Origin: Candidatus Aminicenantota bacterium
GTDB lineage: Bacteria; Acidobacteriota; Aminicenantia; Aminicenantales; Aminicenantaceae
DNA length: 57,303 nt
Direction: 5' to 3'
NCBI GenBank assembly: GCA_011042725.1
Contig: DQWD01000337.1
Span: 1 to 57,303, forward strand
The translations under genes were made by a program, and so were the position numbers. The notes beneath the pieces were generated by a model. That model did not search any database and was not told where the DNA came from. It saw nothing but the letters and a program-made list of their open reading frames with translations. This document shows, one piece after another, positions 40,906 to 50,374 of the stretch (its first letter is position 1; each line of letters opens with the position of its first letter).

Positions 40906-42258
40906 TTGCTCAGAATGTATATTTTATATACTTGGCTACTAGCTTTCGCTCTTTTGATTTTCTATATTCCCTATTATTTTTTTCATTATCGAGTGCGACG
41001 GCGGCAAAAACTTTACCTTAAAGACAGGCTTGGTCTAAATTTGAAAAGCCTTTCTCCCCCTGATTCTCAACGACCTGTTTTGTGGTTTCACGCTGTTTCT
41101 GTTGGAGAAAGCCTATCTCTTCAGGGATTGATAAGGGCTCTTCGAAAAAAACACCCCGAATATGAGCTTAACCTCTCGTGTTTAACAAGTTCAGGAATGG
41201 AAGTAGCCAGCTCCAAGCTCAAGCAGGTTGACCGTCTCTTTTTTATTCCCTTTGATTTTGGTTTTATCCATAAGAAATACTTTGACTATCTCCACCCGGA
41301 TTTGTTAGTACTGGTGGAATCAGAGTATTGGCCCAATTTATTGAGGGCGGCTCGACGAAGAGGATGTCCGATCTTGGTGATTAATGCCCGAATGACAGAA
41401 AAAGTCTTTCGGCGTTACCGGCGCCTTAAGTTTTTGACTTCCCGATTGTTGAATCAAGTCGATAAGTTCTTAGTTCCTTCGGAAAAAGAGAAGCAAAGAC
41501 TTAGGCTTTTGGGGGTGGGAGAGGATAAAATAATGATCTCTGGTAATATGAAATGTGATCTTGAGCTTCCTTCCGTCACCGAAGAAGAGCGCCAACAACT
41601 GAGACGGAAATTTGGGTTTGAACGGCTGATTTTTTCCCGCCCGGTCCAAGTTTTTATGGCCGGGAGTATCCACCAAGGTGAGGAGGAAAAAATTCTCCGG
41701 GCCTTTAGCTTGGTTCGGAAAGAAAAAAGGCCGTATCTTCTAGTCATTGCGCCTCGTCATCTTGACTGGGTGGAGGAGATTGTTCGACTTGCTCATCAAT
41801 ACGGTTTTAAATGCCAAAGGCGGACTAAGCTTGTTGAAAATGATCTGGATGAAAGAACAAAAGCCCAGAAAGTAGCTTCTCCGCCTGACTGGGATGTCTT
41901 GGTTTTGGACACAATTGGCGAGTTGGCTACCTGGTATGCTCTGGCCGATGTGGTTTTAATTGGCGGTAGCTTGATTCCTTGGGGTGGCCATAATCTTTTG
42001 GAACCTGCTTTTTACGGCCGGCCAATTTATTTCGGGCCTTATATGCATAATTTTCAGGAGTTGAGCGATAAATTCAGGCACTCAGGCGGGGCTCAAATGG
42101 TTCAAGATGAAAAAGAACTAGCACGAATTCTCGTCCAAACCACGGAAGAGGAATTTCGCCAAAAAGGGAAAAAGGCTCAATTAACCCTTCGGGAACTCCA
42201 AGGGGCTACCGCGATAATTATCAGTGAAATTGAAAAACTTATTGACAAAAATGGTTAA
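40906..42258 (+). CDS. waaA: 3-deoxy-D-manno-octulosonic acid transferase
   Basis: LWFHAVSVGESLSLQGLIRALRKKHPEYELNLSCLTSSGMEVA; LVLVESEYWPNLLRAARRRGCPILVINARMTEK; IGGSLIPWGGHNLLEPAFYGRPIYFGPYMHNF. Confidence 0.95.
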   Translation: MLRMYILYTWLLAFALLIFYIPYYFFHYRVRRRQKLYLKDRLGLNLKSLSPPDSQRPVLWFHAVSVGESLSLQGLIRALRKKHPEYELNLSCLTSSGMEVASSKLKQVDRLFFIPFDFGFIHKKYFDYLHPDLLVLVESEYWPNLLRAARRRGCPILVINARMTEKVFRRYRRLKFLTSRLLNQVDKFLVPSEKEKQRLRLLGVGEDKIMISGNMKCDLELPSVTEEERQQLRRKFGFERLIFSRPVQVFMAGSIHQGEEEKILRAFSLVRKEKRPYLLVIAPRHLDWVEEIVRLAHQYGFKCQRRTKLVENDLDERTKAQKVASPPDWDVLVLDTIGELATWYALADVVLIGGSLIPWGGHNLLEPAFYGRPIYFGPYMHNFQELSDKFRHSGGAQMVQDEKELARILVQTTEEEFRQKGKKAQLTLRELQGATAIIISEIEKLIDKNG

Positions 42259-43078
42259 AAAATTAAGTTTAGGGTGGGGATTAGTATTCTGTTTGCTAAT
42301 GAATTATAGCCTTGCGCAAGAAAATAATCCTAATAACAGGGAAAGTTACCGCTTAAATAAAGATTTTTTAACCCGGACCGCTAAAGATTTGGGAGCGATT
42401 AGTTCAGCCCCATTTTCATGGGAAAAATCAGATTGGTTGAAATTTGCTTTTATTACCAGCGCGGGGGTAATTGTTTATTTTGTGGATAAACCTCTTCATG
42501 ATTGGGTTGAGGAGAATAAAACCGAAAGTTCTACCGATATTTCTAACTTTGTTTCCTATTTTGGGCACGGAGGAGTAATTGTTGCCGGGGCAGGAACTGG
42601 CTATTTGGTCGGGGAGTTAACCCACAGCGCCGAATGGAGAAAAACAGCGCTGCTGTCGCTGGAAAGTTGGGGCGCCTCGGGACTTTTGGTAACTTTGATG
42701 AAATTTCTTATTGGCCGGGAACGACCTTATGTCGAACATAAGGCCAATAGTTTCCATCCCTTCGCCTTCAAATCGGCTTACCGTTCTTTTCCTTCCGGCC
42801 ACGCCACTTCCGCCTTCGCCGTAGCAGCGGTTGTTGCCGAGCAAGTGGAAAGTAAAGTTGTGGATGGGATGGTTTACACCTTGGCCTCGTTGGTGTCCCT
42901 TTCGCGGGTTCATGACGGCGAACATTGGATGTCTGATGTTCTAATTGGCAGTGCTTTAGGTTACCTTGTAGGAAAGAAAATTTGCCGGTTACATTCTAAA
43001 ACTTCCCCTTCGCCTCTTGCTTTTAAAGTGAAATTTACTTGCCAGGGGGCGTCTTTCACCTGTCAATACTTTTTCTAG
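42251..43078 (+). CDS. PAP2 family phosphatase
   Basis: KFLIGRERPY; SFPSGHATSAFAVAAV; SRVHDGEHWMSDVLIGSALG. ATG at 42251 overlaps the waaA stop; the track start at 42224 is an alternative. Confidence 0.9.
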   Translation: MVKKLSLGWGLVFCLLMNYSLAQENNPNNRESYRLNKDFLTRTAKDLGAISSAPFSWEKSDWLKFAFITSAGVIVYFVDKPLHDWVEENKTESSTDISNFVSYFGHGGVIVAGAGTGYLVGELTHSAEWRKTALLSLESWGASGLLVTLMKFLIGRERPYVEHKANSFHPFAFKSAYRSFPSGHATSAFAVAAVVAEQVESKVVDGMVYTLASLVSLSRVHDGEHWMSDVLIGSALGYLVGKKICRLHSKTSPSPLAFKVKFTCQGASFTCQYFF

Positions 43079-43153
43079 GGTCAGGAGAAGGCTAACAGAG
43101 GAAAAGTGAAATTAAAAATAGAGAAAAATAACAGACTTAAAAAGGAGAAAAAA

Positions 43154-44839
43154 ATGAGTCAAATAACCAGGCGGGAATTTTTGAAGAAAACTTCGGTATT
43201 GGCTCTGGCTTCGGGGAGTGGCTTTTTATTGAAAGGATGCACGAAGGGTAAGGATTTTGACTGGGTGATAAAAGGGGGCCGGGTAATTGATGGTTCAGGT
43301 TCGCCTCCCCGGGAAACTGATGTGGGGATCAAAGATGGTCTAATTGTGGAAATAGGGCCAATTTCTGCACGTCGGGCGAGGATGGTTTGTGAAGCCCGGG
43401 AAATGTTCGTCTGCCCAGGTTTTATTGACGTCCACGATCATACCGATGTTCAACTTTTAGTTGATCCTAAAGGAGAAAGTGCCGTTCACCAGGGGATAAC
43501 TACGCTGATGAGTGGTAATTGTGGTTACTCACCCTTTCCCATTGCCGATGAAATTTATGAGGAATTTAAATTAGATCTTAAGGAGCAGTACGGCTTGGAT
43601 CTTGATTGGCGAGATATCAGCGGCTTTTTGCAATGCTTGGAGAAGCAAGGTTTGGCTTTAAATTATGCCACCCTTGTTGGTCATGGCTCTATCAGGGGAG
43701 CAGCCATGGGTTTTGATGATCGAGAACCAACTGCTGAAGAATTAGCGAGGATGAAAGTAATGGTGGAAGAGGCGATGAAAAACGGAGCTTTTGGTCTTTC
43801 TAGTGGCTTAGAATATACCCCTGGGAGTTATGCGAAAACCGGCGAATTGATCGAATTATGTCGAGTGGTGACCCAACTAAGTGGAGTTTATGCCACCCAT
43901 ATGCGCGATGAAAGTGATTACCTTCTTGAAGCCCTCGATGAAAGTTTTCAAATAGCTCGTGTCAGTGGCGTTAGTATTCAAATATCTCATTTAAAGGTTG
44001 CCTATCCTAGTAATTGGTCTAAAATAGATGAAGCCTTGGCTCGTCTTGATCAAGCTGCAGAAGAAGGGATTAATGTTTTTGCCGATCGGTATCCTTATTT
44101 GGCGGCATCAACTGGACTAGGTAGTATTTTTCCTATTTGGGCGATGGAAGGCACAACCAAAGATTTCCTCCGTCGTCTCCAGGATAAGAGCCTAGAACAG
44201 AAATTTCGGGATTATCTGGCCAATGAAGAGAAAAGTCTTGGCTCTTGGGATAAAGTGCTTGTTGCCTCGGTGGTTAGCGAGAAGAATAGAAATTTTGAAG
44301 GGATGAGCATTCTTGAGTGTTGCCGACGAACTGGGAAAGACGCCTTTGAGTTCATCCGGGATTTGTTAGTTGAAGAGAGGAATCGCGTGGGCATGATCAT
44401 CTTCATGATGAAAGAGGAGAATTTAAAGAAAATCTTGGCTCATCCTTTGGTTGGAGTAGGTTGTGATGGAGGAGCTATTTCTCCCGAGGGTGTTCTTGGC
44501 AAGGGAAAACCTCATCCCCGCCACTATGGAACTTTTCCTCGGGTCCTAGGAAAATATATTCGCGAAGAAAAAATTCTTCCCTGGGAAGAAATGATCTCCA
44601 AGATGACCTATCGAGCCGCGGTAAAGTTCGGATTATCAAAGAGAGGGCTTTTAAAACCAGGATACCAGGCTGATGTTGTGGTTTTCAATCCGGAAACAGT
44701 CATTGATCGGGCGACTTGGACCAATCCTCATCAATTTCCCCAAGGAATCATCCATGTATTTGTCAATGGTATGAAGGTCATCGAGGAGGAGAAGCATACA
44801 GGACGCCTGCCTGGGTATGTGCTTCGAAAAAGAGTCTGA
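43154..44839 (+). CDS. N-acyl-D-amino-acid deacylase/amidohydrolase family lipoprotein with Tat-like signal
   Basis: MSQITRREFLKKTSVLALASGSGFLLKGCTKG (Tat + lipobox); VIDGSGSPPRETDVGIKDGLIVEIG; FIDVHDHTDVQLLVDP; GNCGYSPFPI; RDESDYLLEALDE. Confidence 0.9.
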   Translation: MSQITRREFLKKTSVLALASGSGFLLKGCTKGKDFDWVIKGGRVIDGSGSPPRETDVGIKDGLIVEIGPISARRARMVCEAREMFVCPGFIDVHDHTDVQLLVDPKGESAVHQGITTLMSGNCGYSPFPIADEIYEEFKLDLKEQYGLDLDWRDISGFLQCLEKQGLALNYATLVGHGSIRGAAMGFDDREPTAEELARMKVMVEEAMKNGAFGLSSGLEYTPGSYAKTGELIELCRVVTQLSGVYATHMRDESDYLLEALDESFQIARVSGVSIQISHLKVAYPSNWSKIDEALARLDQAAEEGINVFADRYPYLAASTGLGSIFPIWAMEGTTKDFLRRLQDKSLEQKFRDYLANEEKSLGSWDKVLVASVVSEKNRNFEGMSILECCRRTGKDAFEFIRDLLVEERNRVGMIIFMMKEENLKKILAHPLVGVGCDGGAISPEGVLGKGKPHPRHYGTFPRVLGKYIREEKILPWEEMISKMTYRAAVKFGLSKRGLLKPGYQADVVVFNPETVIDRATWTNPHQFPQGIIHVFVNGMKVIEEEKHTGRLPGYVLRKRV

Positions 44840-44861
44840 AAAAATTTGAAGTATAGAGACC

Positions 44862-45791
44862 ATGAGATTTAAGTTCTATTGGTTGTTGAAAACCCTAGTT
44901 TTTGTCTCCTGGATTTGCTTATTTAACATTGCCTCCTCTGGCCTTAATTTAATTTGGTCAATTCCCGAACCGCGGCCGCAAACTTCGACTGAGAAACCTG
45001 CAATTGAACTCGATTATCGTTCCCTAAAGCCCGGGGAAGTAATCAAGGTCAGTGTTCCTCAAGGCGAGCATCTTCGCCAAGTCGAGTTGAGGTTCGAGAA
45101 GCAAAAGTACAGACTTTATTTCGACCAAACCACCCAAACTTGGTTGGGATTCGTTGGCCTTGATTTTCAATTACCGCCAGGCCAATACTCTTTGGAAGCC
45201 ATCATGGTGGACATTCAAGGGAATGTGAGTAAGGTGCAGATTCCCCTGCTCGTTCAAATCAAAAAATTCCCTACTAAGAAACTTTGGGTGGAGCCTCGTT
45301 ATGTTACTCCTCCCCCTGAGGTAACCGAGAGAATAAGAAGAGAGTCAGCTCTTTTACGCAGTATTTTTTCTCTAGAAACTCCCTCCTGGTTCGGCGAAGG
45401 AAAGTTTATCCTTCCTACCCAAGGCAAGATCAATTTTAATTTTGGAGAAAGAAGAATTTATAACAACCAGCCTCGTTCATCTCATTCCGGAATAGATATT
45501 GCTGCGGTTACTGGTACTCCCGTCCTGGCCAGCAATTCGGGCCGGATAGTGCTGGCTTCAGAGCTATATTTTGCCGGAAAAACCGTCATCATTGATCATG
45601 GCCTGGGGCTTTACACTTTTTATGCTCATCTCTCCCAAATCAAAGTAAAACGAGATGACAAGGTGGTAAAGGGAGAGGTTATTGGCTTGGTGGGAGCTAC
45701 TGGTCGAGTAACAGGACCTCATCTTCATTGGAGTGTGCGTCTAAAGGGAAGCCGGGTTGATCCTCTCTCGCTGTTGGCTTTATCGGACTAA
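44862..45791 (+). CDS. M23 family metallopeptidase (LytM-like)
   Basis: SSHSGIDIAAVTGTPVLASNSGRIVLASELYFAGKTVIIDHGLGLYTFYAHLSQIKVKRDDKVVKGEVIGLVGATGRVTGPHLHWSVRLKG. Confidence 0.94.
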   Translation: MRFKFYWLLKTLVFVSWICLFNIASSGLNLIWSIPEPRPQTSTEKPAIELDYRSLKPGEVIKVSVPQGEHLRQVELRFEKQKYRLYFDQTTQTWLGFVGLDFQLPPGQYSLEAIMVDIQGNVSKVQIPLLVQIKKFPTKKLWVEPRYVTPPPEVTERIRRESALLRSIFSLETPSWFGEGKFILPTQGKINFNFGERRIYNNQPRSSHSGIDIAAVTGTPVLASNSGRIVLASELYFAGKTVIIDHGLGLYTFYAHLSQIKVKRDDKVVKGEVIGLVGATGRVTGPHLHWSVRLKGSRVDPLSLLALSD

Positions 45792-45856
45792 AAAGATAGA
45801 TAAAAAAAATTTTAACTAAACGTCTAGGGAATAGGGGCCAACTTCGGTTCGCGGAG

Positions 45857-45886
45857 TTGACAGTTTTCGTTCTTTTCCGGTAGGAT
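45857..45886 (+). promoter_or_regulatory. Candidate promoter upstream of permuted iPGM gene
   Basis: TTGACA (45857-45862), 18-nt spacer, TAGGAT (45881-45886); weak -10. Confidence 0.25.
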
Positions 45887-45968
45887 GGCATCCTTAACAA
45901 AAAAATAATTATAGTTGGGGAATAATAATTTAGTTAAAAAGAAACTTCCCCGCTCTTTGAGGTAGGAG

Positions 45969-47597
45969 ATGGTCAAAAATTCAATGAGTAAAAAAAGCCA
46001 AGTTCAAAGCGCCTTTGTTCAGGCAATTAGAGAAGCTTATGGCCAGGGTCAAGAGGATGAAGCCTTGGAACCATTGGTGGCGGTCGATGAGCAAGGTCGT
46101 CCCTTGGGCCGCGTGCAGAAGGGAGATGTGGTGATTTTCTATGATTTAAGAGGCGAAAGAGAGATTGAATTGACCCAAGCCTTGACTGATGAAGAATTCC
46201 ATTATTTCCCTGTCGAGTCATTGGATCTAAGCATGGTCACTATGATTGAATATGCTTCCCGGTTAAAAGTTAAAGTGGCGTTTCCTCCCGAAGGTCCTGT
46301 CAACAATACTCTTACTGAGGTTTTATCTCGGGCCGGGAAGAGAGTTCTCAAAATCTCCGAGTCCGAGAAAGCTATTCATCTTGGTTATTTTATGAATGGG
46401 AAACAAGAGGTAATCTTTCCGGGAGAAAAAAGAAAAATTATTCCCTCACCTCAGGGTATCGCCAATTATGCGAAAGTTCCGCAAATGAGTGCTGCTCAGG
46501 TCACCGAAGCCATCATCGAGTCACTAGAAGAAGACCATGACTTAGTCATTGCTAATTATGCCAATGTGGATGTTGTCGGCCATATCGAGGATGAGCAAGC
46601 GGTGCTGGAGGCAGTGGAGGTTGTCGATAAAGAATTGGGGCGAGTGGTCAAAGCTTGCCAGGATAAGCACATCACGTTGGTGGTCACTGCCGACCACGGT
46701 ACTGTTGAAGAATGGTATTATCCCGATGGAACCATCGATACTGGACACACCCGCAATCCTGTTCCGTTTGTTTTGGCTGATTTTTCTCTTTCTTCTGGTT
46801 CGGAAAATGAGTTGAAACTTCGGTCCCAAGGAGAGTTGATCGATGTCGCCCCGACTATTTTAAACCTCCTGGGAGTAGACACCCCCCAGGAAATGACAGG
46901 TCAAGATTTGCTCGAGATTGGCGAACTAATTTCCTCATCTCGGTCAAAAATTCTCCTTCTTATCTTGGATGGTTGGGGCTTGAGAAAGGAAAAATGGGGC
47001 AATATGATTGCTCGAGCTAGGACTCCTAATTTTGAGAGTCTATGGGCTAATTATCCTCATTCTTTACTTGCAGCTTCGGGAGAAGCAGTGGGCATGCCGC
47101 CCGGAACAGTAGGTAATTCTGAGTCAGGTCATCTTCATTTAGGGGCGGGCCGCCGGATACTTCTTGACCGGGTGCGGATTGATAAGGCTATTCAGCAGGG
47201 AACCTTTTTCCAGAACGAAGCTTTTCTTTGGGCTCTAGACAAAGCCCAGAAGAGGGGAAGGGCCCTTCATCTTTTAGGCATTGTCTCTCATTATAGTTCT
47301 CATGGAACGATTGACCATCTTTTCGCTCTTCTCCGCCTGGCTCGCCAGCATAATGTTTCTCAAGTTTATATTCATTGTTTGATCGGACGCCGGGGAGAAA
47401 AACCCGAAAGTGGGGCCATCTACGTGCATAAAGTTGAGGAGATGGCTCGCTCTTTAGGGATTGGACAAGTAGTGACGGTCATCGGTCGTTTCTGGGCTCT
47501 GGACCGGGAGGAAAACTGGGATCGAGTGGAAAAAACCTATCGAGCTTTAGTTTACGGAGAAGGAACTCCAGTTAAGCAAGATAACCGGCGGCAATAA
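45969..47597 (+). CDS. gpmI: Circularly permuted 2,3-bisphosphoglycerate-independent phosphoglycerate mutase
   Basis: N-terminal part AIREAYGQGQEDEALEPLV..GDVVIFYDLRGERE..AFPPEGPVNNTLTEVLS..SESEKAIHLGYFMNG..PSPQGIANY..NYANVDVVGH..TADHGTVEE..HTRNPVPF..PTILNLLGVDTPQEMTG, followed in the same ORF by ILLLILDGWGL..GMPPGTVGNSESGHLHLGAGR..IDHLFALLRLA..GRFWALDREENWDRVEKTYRALVYGEG. Order is C-terminal block then N-terminal block of canonical GpmI. Confidence 0.92.
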   Translation: MVKNSMSKKSQVQSAFVQAIREAYGQGQEDEALEPLVAVDEQGRPLGRVQKGDVVIFYDLRGEREIELTQALTDEEFHYFPVESLDLSMVTMIEYASRLKVKVAFPPEGPVNNTLTEVLSRAGKRVLKISESEKAIHLGYFMNGKQEVIFPGEKRKIIPSPQGIANYAKVPQMSAAQVTEAIIESLEEDHDLVIANYANVDVVGHIEDEQAVLEAVEVVDKELGRVVKACQDKHITLVVTADHGTVEEWYYPDGTIDTGHTRNPVPFVLADFSLSSGSENELKLRSQGELIDVAPTILNLLGVDTPQEMTGQDLLEIGELISSSRSKILLLILDGWGLRKEKWGNMIARARTPNFESLWANYPHSLLAASGEAVGMPPGTVGNSESGHLHLGAGRRILLDRVRIDKAIQQGTFFQNEAFLWALDKAQKRGRALHLLGIVSHYSSHGTIDHLFALLRLARQHNVSQVYIHCLIGRRGEKPESGAIYVHKVEEMARSLGIGQVVTVIGRFWALDREENWDRVEKTYRALVYGEGTPVKQDNRRQ

Positions 47598-47655
47598 GTC
47601 CTTTTGAAAATGAACATTTTGGGAGAATTAATCGTATTTAAAACAAGGGATAACA

Positions 47656-48579
47656 GTGACTCCAGCCGCTAAGATCTTAGACCTCCAAAGAATTGGTTAT
47701 AATTATGGGCAGATTAAAGCTCTTTCCGGAGTAAGTATCACAGTGGAGAAGGGCCCGGTCGGGCTTCTCGGGCCTAACGGAGCCGGCAAAAGTACCCTTT
47801 TGCGCTTACTGTTGGGTTTTTTAACTATCCAAGAAGGACAAGGAAAAGTTATGGGCTATGATGTCGCTCGAGAGAAGACTCGAGTGCGGCAAATTGTTGG
47901 TTATATGCCGGAAGATGAAAGCTATGTTCCCGGTATTGATGGAGTCACCTTGACAGCTTTGTTAGGTGAGCTATCGGGAATGCCTCGTCAAGAAGCGATG
48001 AAAAGGGCTCATGATGTGCTCTTTTATGTCGGCTTGGAGGAGAGTCGTTATCGTCGGGTGGAAAGTTATTCTAAAGGTATGCGCCAGAGATTGAAGTTAG
48101 CCCAGGCTTTGGTTCATGATCCCCAATTAATCCTCTTAGATGAACCAACTTCTGGTCTTGACCCTCAGGGAAGGGAAGAGATACTGGAGTTGATCACAGA
48201 TATTTCTAACCATGGCGTTCAGGTTTTAGTTTCTTCCCATATTCTTCCTGATATTGAAGAAACGTGCCAAGAGGTAATTATTCTCAATCAAGGTCAAGTG
48301 GCGGCCCAAGGAAATCTTCAAGAATTAAAAAAGCTAAATTATAACCTTTACGAGCTGAAGGTGGCGGGAGAAGCGGCTCCATTTTTGGCAAAGTTGCAAG
48401 AGCGGGGCTGTCGTTGGGAACAAGAAGAGGATTTGTGGAAGTTGTATCTTCCCCGGGAATTGTCGCCGCGAGTAATTTTTGAGTTGGCCGTGGAAGAGAA
48501 AGTTCAAGTTCGTCATCTAGTCAAAAGTCAATCCCGGCTGGAAGATTTATTTGCTCAAGTAGTCGGGGAGGAAGAATGA
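47656..48579 (+). CDS. ABC transporter ATP-binding protein
   Basis: LLGPNGAGKSTLLRLLLG; YSKGMRQRLKLAQALVHDPQLILLDEPTSGLDP; GTG start. Confidence 0.95.
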   Translation: MTPAAKILDLQRIGYNYGQIKALSGVSITVEKGPVGLLGPNGAGKSTLLRLLLGFLTIQEGQGKVMGYDVAREKTRVRQIVGYMPEDESYVPGIDGVTLTALLGELSGMPRQEAMKRAHDVLFYVGLEESRYRRVESYSKGMRQRLKLAQALVHDPQLILLDEPTSGLDPQGREEILELITDISNHGVQVLVSSHILPDIEETCQEVIILNQGQVAAQGNLQELKKLNYNLYELKVAGEAAPFLAKLQERGCRWEQEEDLWKLYLPRELSPRVIFELAVEEKVQVRHLVKSQSRLEDLFAQVVGEEE

Positions 48580-49448
48580 GTATCAGAAAAAAGGGTTATA
48601 GCCACTGGGAAGGGCAACTCAAAGAGTCAGCTTTTGTTGCCTGGTTTCCTCTTACTCGATTAGGAATAAAACTAGCTTTCCAAAAGAGGTTTTTTAAACT
48701 TTTCTTTTTCTCGGCCTTTCTTCCCGCCTTAATTTTTCTAGCGGGAATCTATGTTTCGGAGCGGATGGAGGATTTTCGGTTTATGATTCAAGGCCAACCT
48801 TCCTTCCTCCAGATAACTCCTAATTATTTTAAAGCCTATTTTACTAACTCCTTTTTTCTTTTTTTACTAGTGTTGATGATGATTTTTGTGGGTTCGGGAT
48901 TAATTGCCGACGATTTAAAATTTAAAGCTTTACAACTTTATTTTGCTCGTCCCTTGCGCAAGGTCGATTATTTGCTGGGGAAGATGGCCACCTTAGGTTT
49001 TTTTCTCCTTCTTCTCAGTCTAATTCCGGGCTGGATTTTTGTGTTATTTAAACTCGTCTTTGCCGGCAACTTTGCCTTCCTGCGTTCTTATCCCTGGCTA
49101 CCGTTAGCGGTAGTTGCTTATTCCTTAATTTTAACTTTATTTTTTGCTATTTATACTTTGACTCTTTCGGCTCTCAGTAGCAATAGTCGACATGTGGCCT
49201 TGATGATCTTCGGGATTTATTTGGCTTCGGATATCATTTTCGGTATTTTTTATCAAAACTTTCATCATCCCTACCTGGCTCTTCTTTCGCTGAAATTGAA
49301 TCTTCAGCAAGTGGGAGCAGCGCTTTTTGGAGAGAAACTCTTTTATCCTGTTCCTTGGGGATGGTCGCTTTTACTTCTTATTATGTTGATGGGGTTGGGC
49401 TTAGCTATTCTTAACCGGCGAATCAGAAGCGTTGAGGTGGTTAAATGA
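48576..49448 (+). CDS. ABC transporter permease (ABC-2 type)
   Basis: Multi-TM; FVGSGLIADDLKFKALQLYFARPLRKVDYLLGKMATLGFFLLLLSLIPGW; overlaps flanking ATPase genes by 4 nt. Confidence 0.9.
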   Translation: MSIRKKGYSHWEGQLKESAFVAWFPLTRLGIKLAFQKRFFKLFFFSAFLPALIFLAGIYVSERMEDFRFMIQGQPSFLQITPNYFKAYFTNSFFLFLLVLMMIFVGSGLIADDLKFKALQLYFARPLRKVDYLLGKMATLGFFLLLLSLIPGWIFVLFKLVFAGNFAFLRSYPWLPLAVVAYSLILTLFFAIYTLTLSALSSNSRHVALMIFGIYLASDIIFGIFYQNFHHPYLALLSLKLNLQQVGAALFGEKLFYPVPWGWSLLLLIMLMGLGLAILNRRIRSVEVVK

Positions 49449-50374
49449 ACCCGGTCGTTGAGACAAAAAATTTATCCAAATATTATGGCAATGTGCTGGG
49501 ATTGAGTGATGTCTCGGTAGAAATTCATCCAGGAGTAGTTGGCCTTCTTGGTCCCAATGGGGCGGGGAAATCAACCTTTTTAAAGTTGATCACCGGGCAA
49601 TTGAAACCTAGCTTGGGACAAGTTTATGTGTTTGGCCAGAAGATTTGGAATAACCCTCAACTCTTTGCTGATATCGGTTATTGCCCAGAGACAGATGCTT
49701 TTTTTGAGGATTTATCGGGTTGGCAATTTCTAACCTGGATGCTCCAACTCCATCACTTTTCGGCTTGCCAGGCCAAAGAGAAGGCAAACGAAATCCTTGG
49801 TTTTCTTCATCTTGCCGAGGACAAAGACCGTCTCATTCGTTCCTACAGCCGGGGAATGAGGCAACGGCTAAAAATAGCCCAAGCCATCGCTCATGACCCC
49901 CAACTAATTATTCTTGATGAGCCTTTGAATGGATTGGATCCTTTGGGAAGAAGGAAGGTGATTAAATATATCCGCAAGATGGGTGAAGAAGGCCGAACGG
50001 TAATTGTCTCTAGCCATGTCCTCCCTGAAATTGAAGCCATGACTAAAAAGATAATCCTCATTCATCAAGGGAAAATATTTGCCTCGGGAAATATTCACTA
50101 TATTCGGGAGTTAATCGATTCCCATCCTCATATCATTTCCATTAAATGCAACCAAGTTCGGGATTTGGCCGCAGCCTTGATCAAAGCCGAAGAAGTAATT
50201 AAGGTCTTTTTTACTCCCGATCCCCAAGAAGTTCAGATTGAGACCCGCCAGCGCGATGTTTTTTTTGATCGTCTGCAGAAGCTTATTCTTGAACTTGATT
50301 TAAATGTGGAGGCCATCACTTCCCCTGATGACAATCTCCAGGCGGTGTTTGACTATTTAATTGGAGAAAAATAA
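49445..50374 (+). CDS. ABC transporter ATP-binding protein
   Basis: LLGPNGAGKSTFLKLITGQ; YSRGMRQRLKIAQAIAHDPQLIILDEPLNGLDP. Confidence 0.95.
   Translation: MNPVVETKNLSKYYGNVLGLSDVSVEIHPGVVGLLGPNGAGKSTFLKLITGQLKPSLGQVYVFGQKIWNNPQLFADIGYCPETDAFFEDLSGWQFLTWMLQLHHFSACQAKEKANEILGFLHLAEDKDRLIRSYSRGMRQRLKIAQAIAHDPQLIILDEPLNGLDPLGRRKVIKYIRKMGEEGRTVIVSSHVLPEIEAMTKKIILIHQGKIFASGNIHYIRELIDSHPHIISIKCNQVRDLAAALIKAEEVIKVFFTPDPQEVQIETRQRDVFFDRLQKLILELDLNVEAITSPDDNLQAVFDYLIGEK

Noticed and set aside
45792-45968. Searched the flanks of the permuted iPGM gene for leftovers of a tandem duplication
   Set aside because: No recognisable remnant of additional gpmI coding sequence upstream (45792-45968) or downstream (47598-47655).
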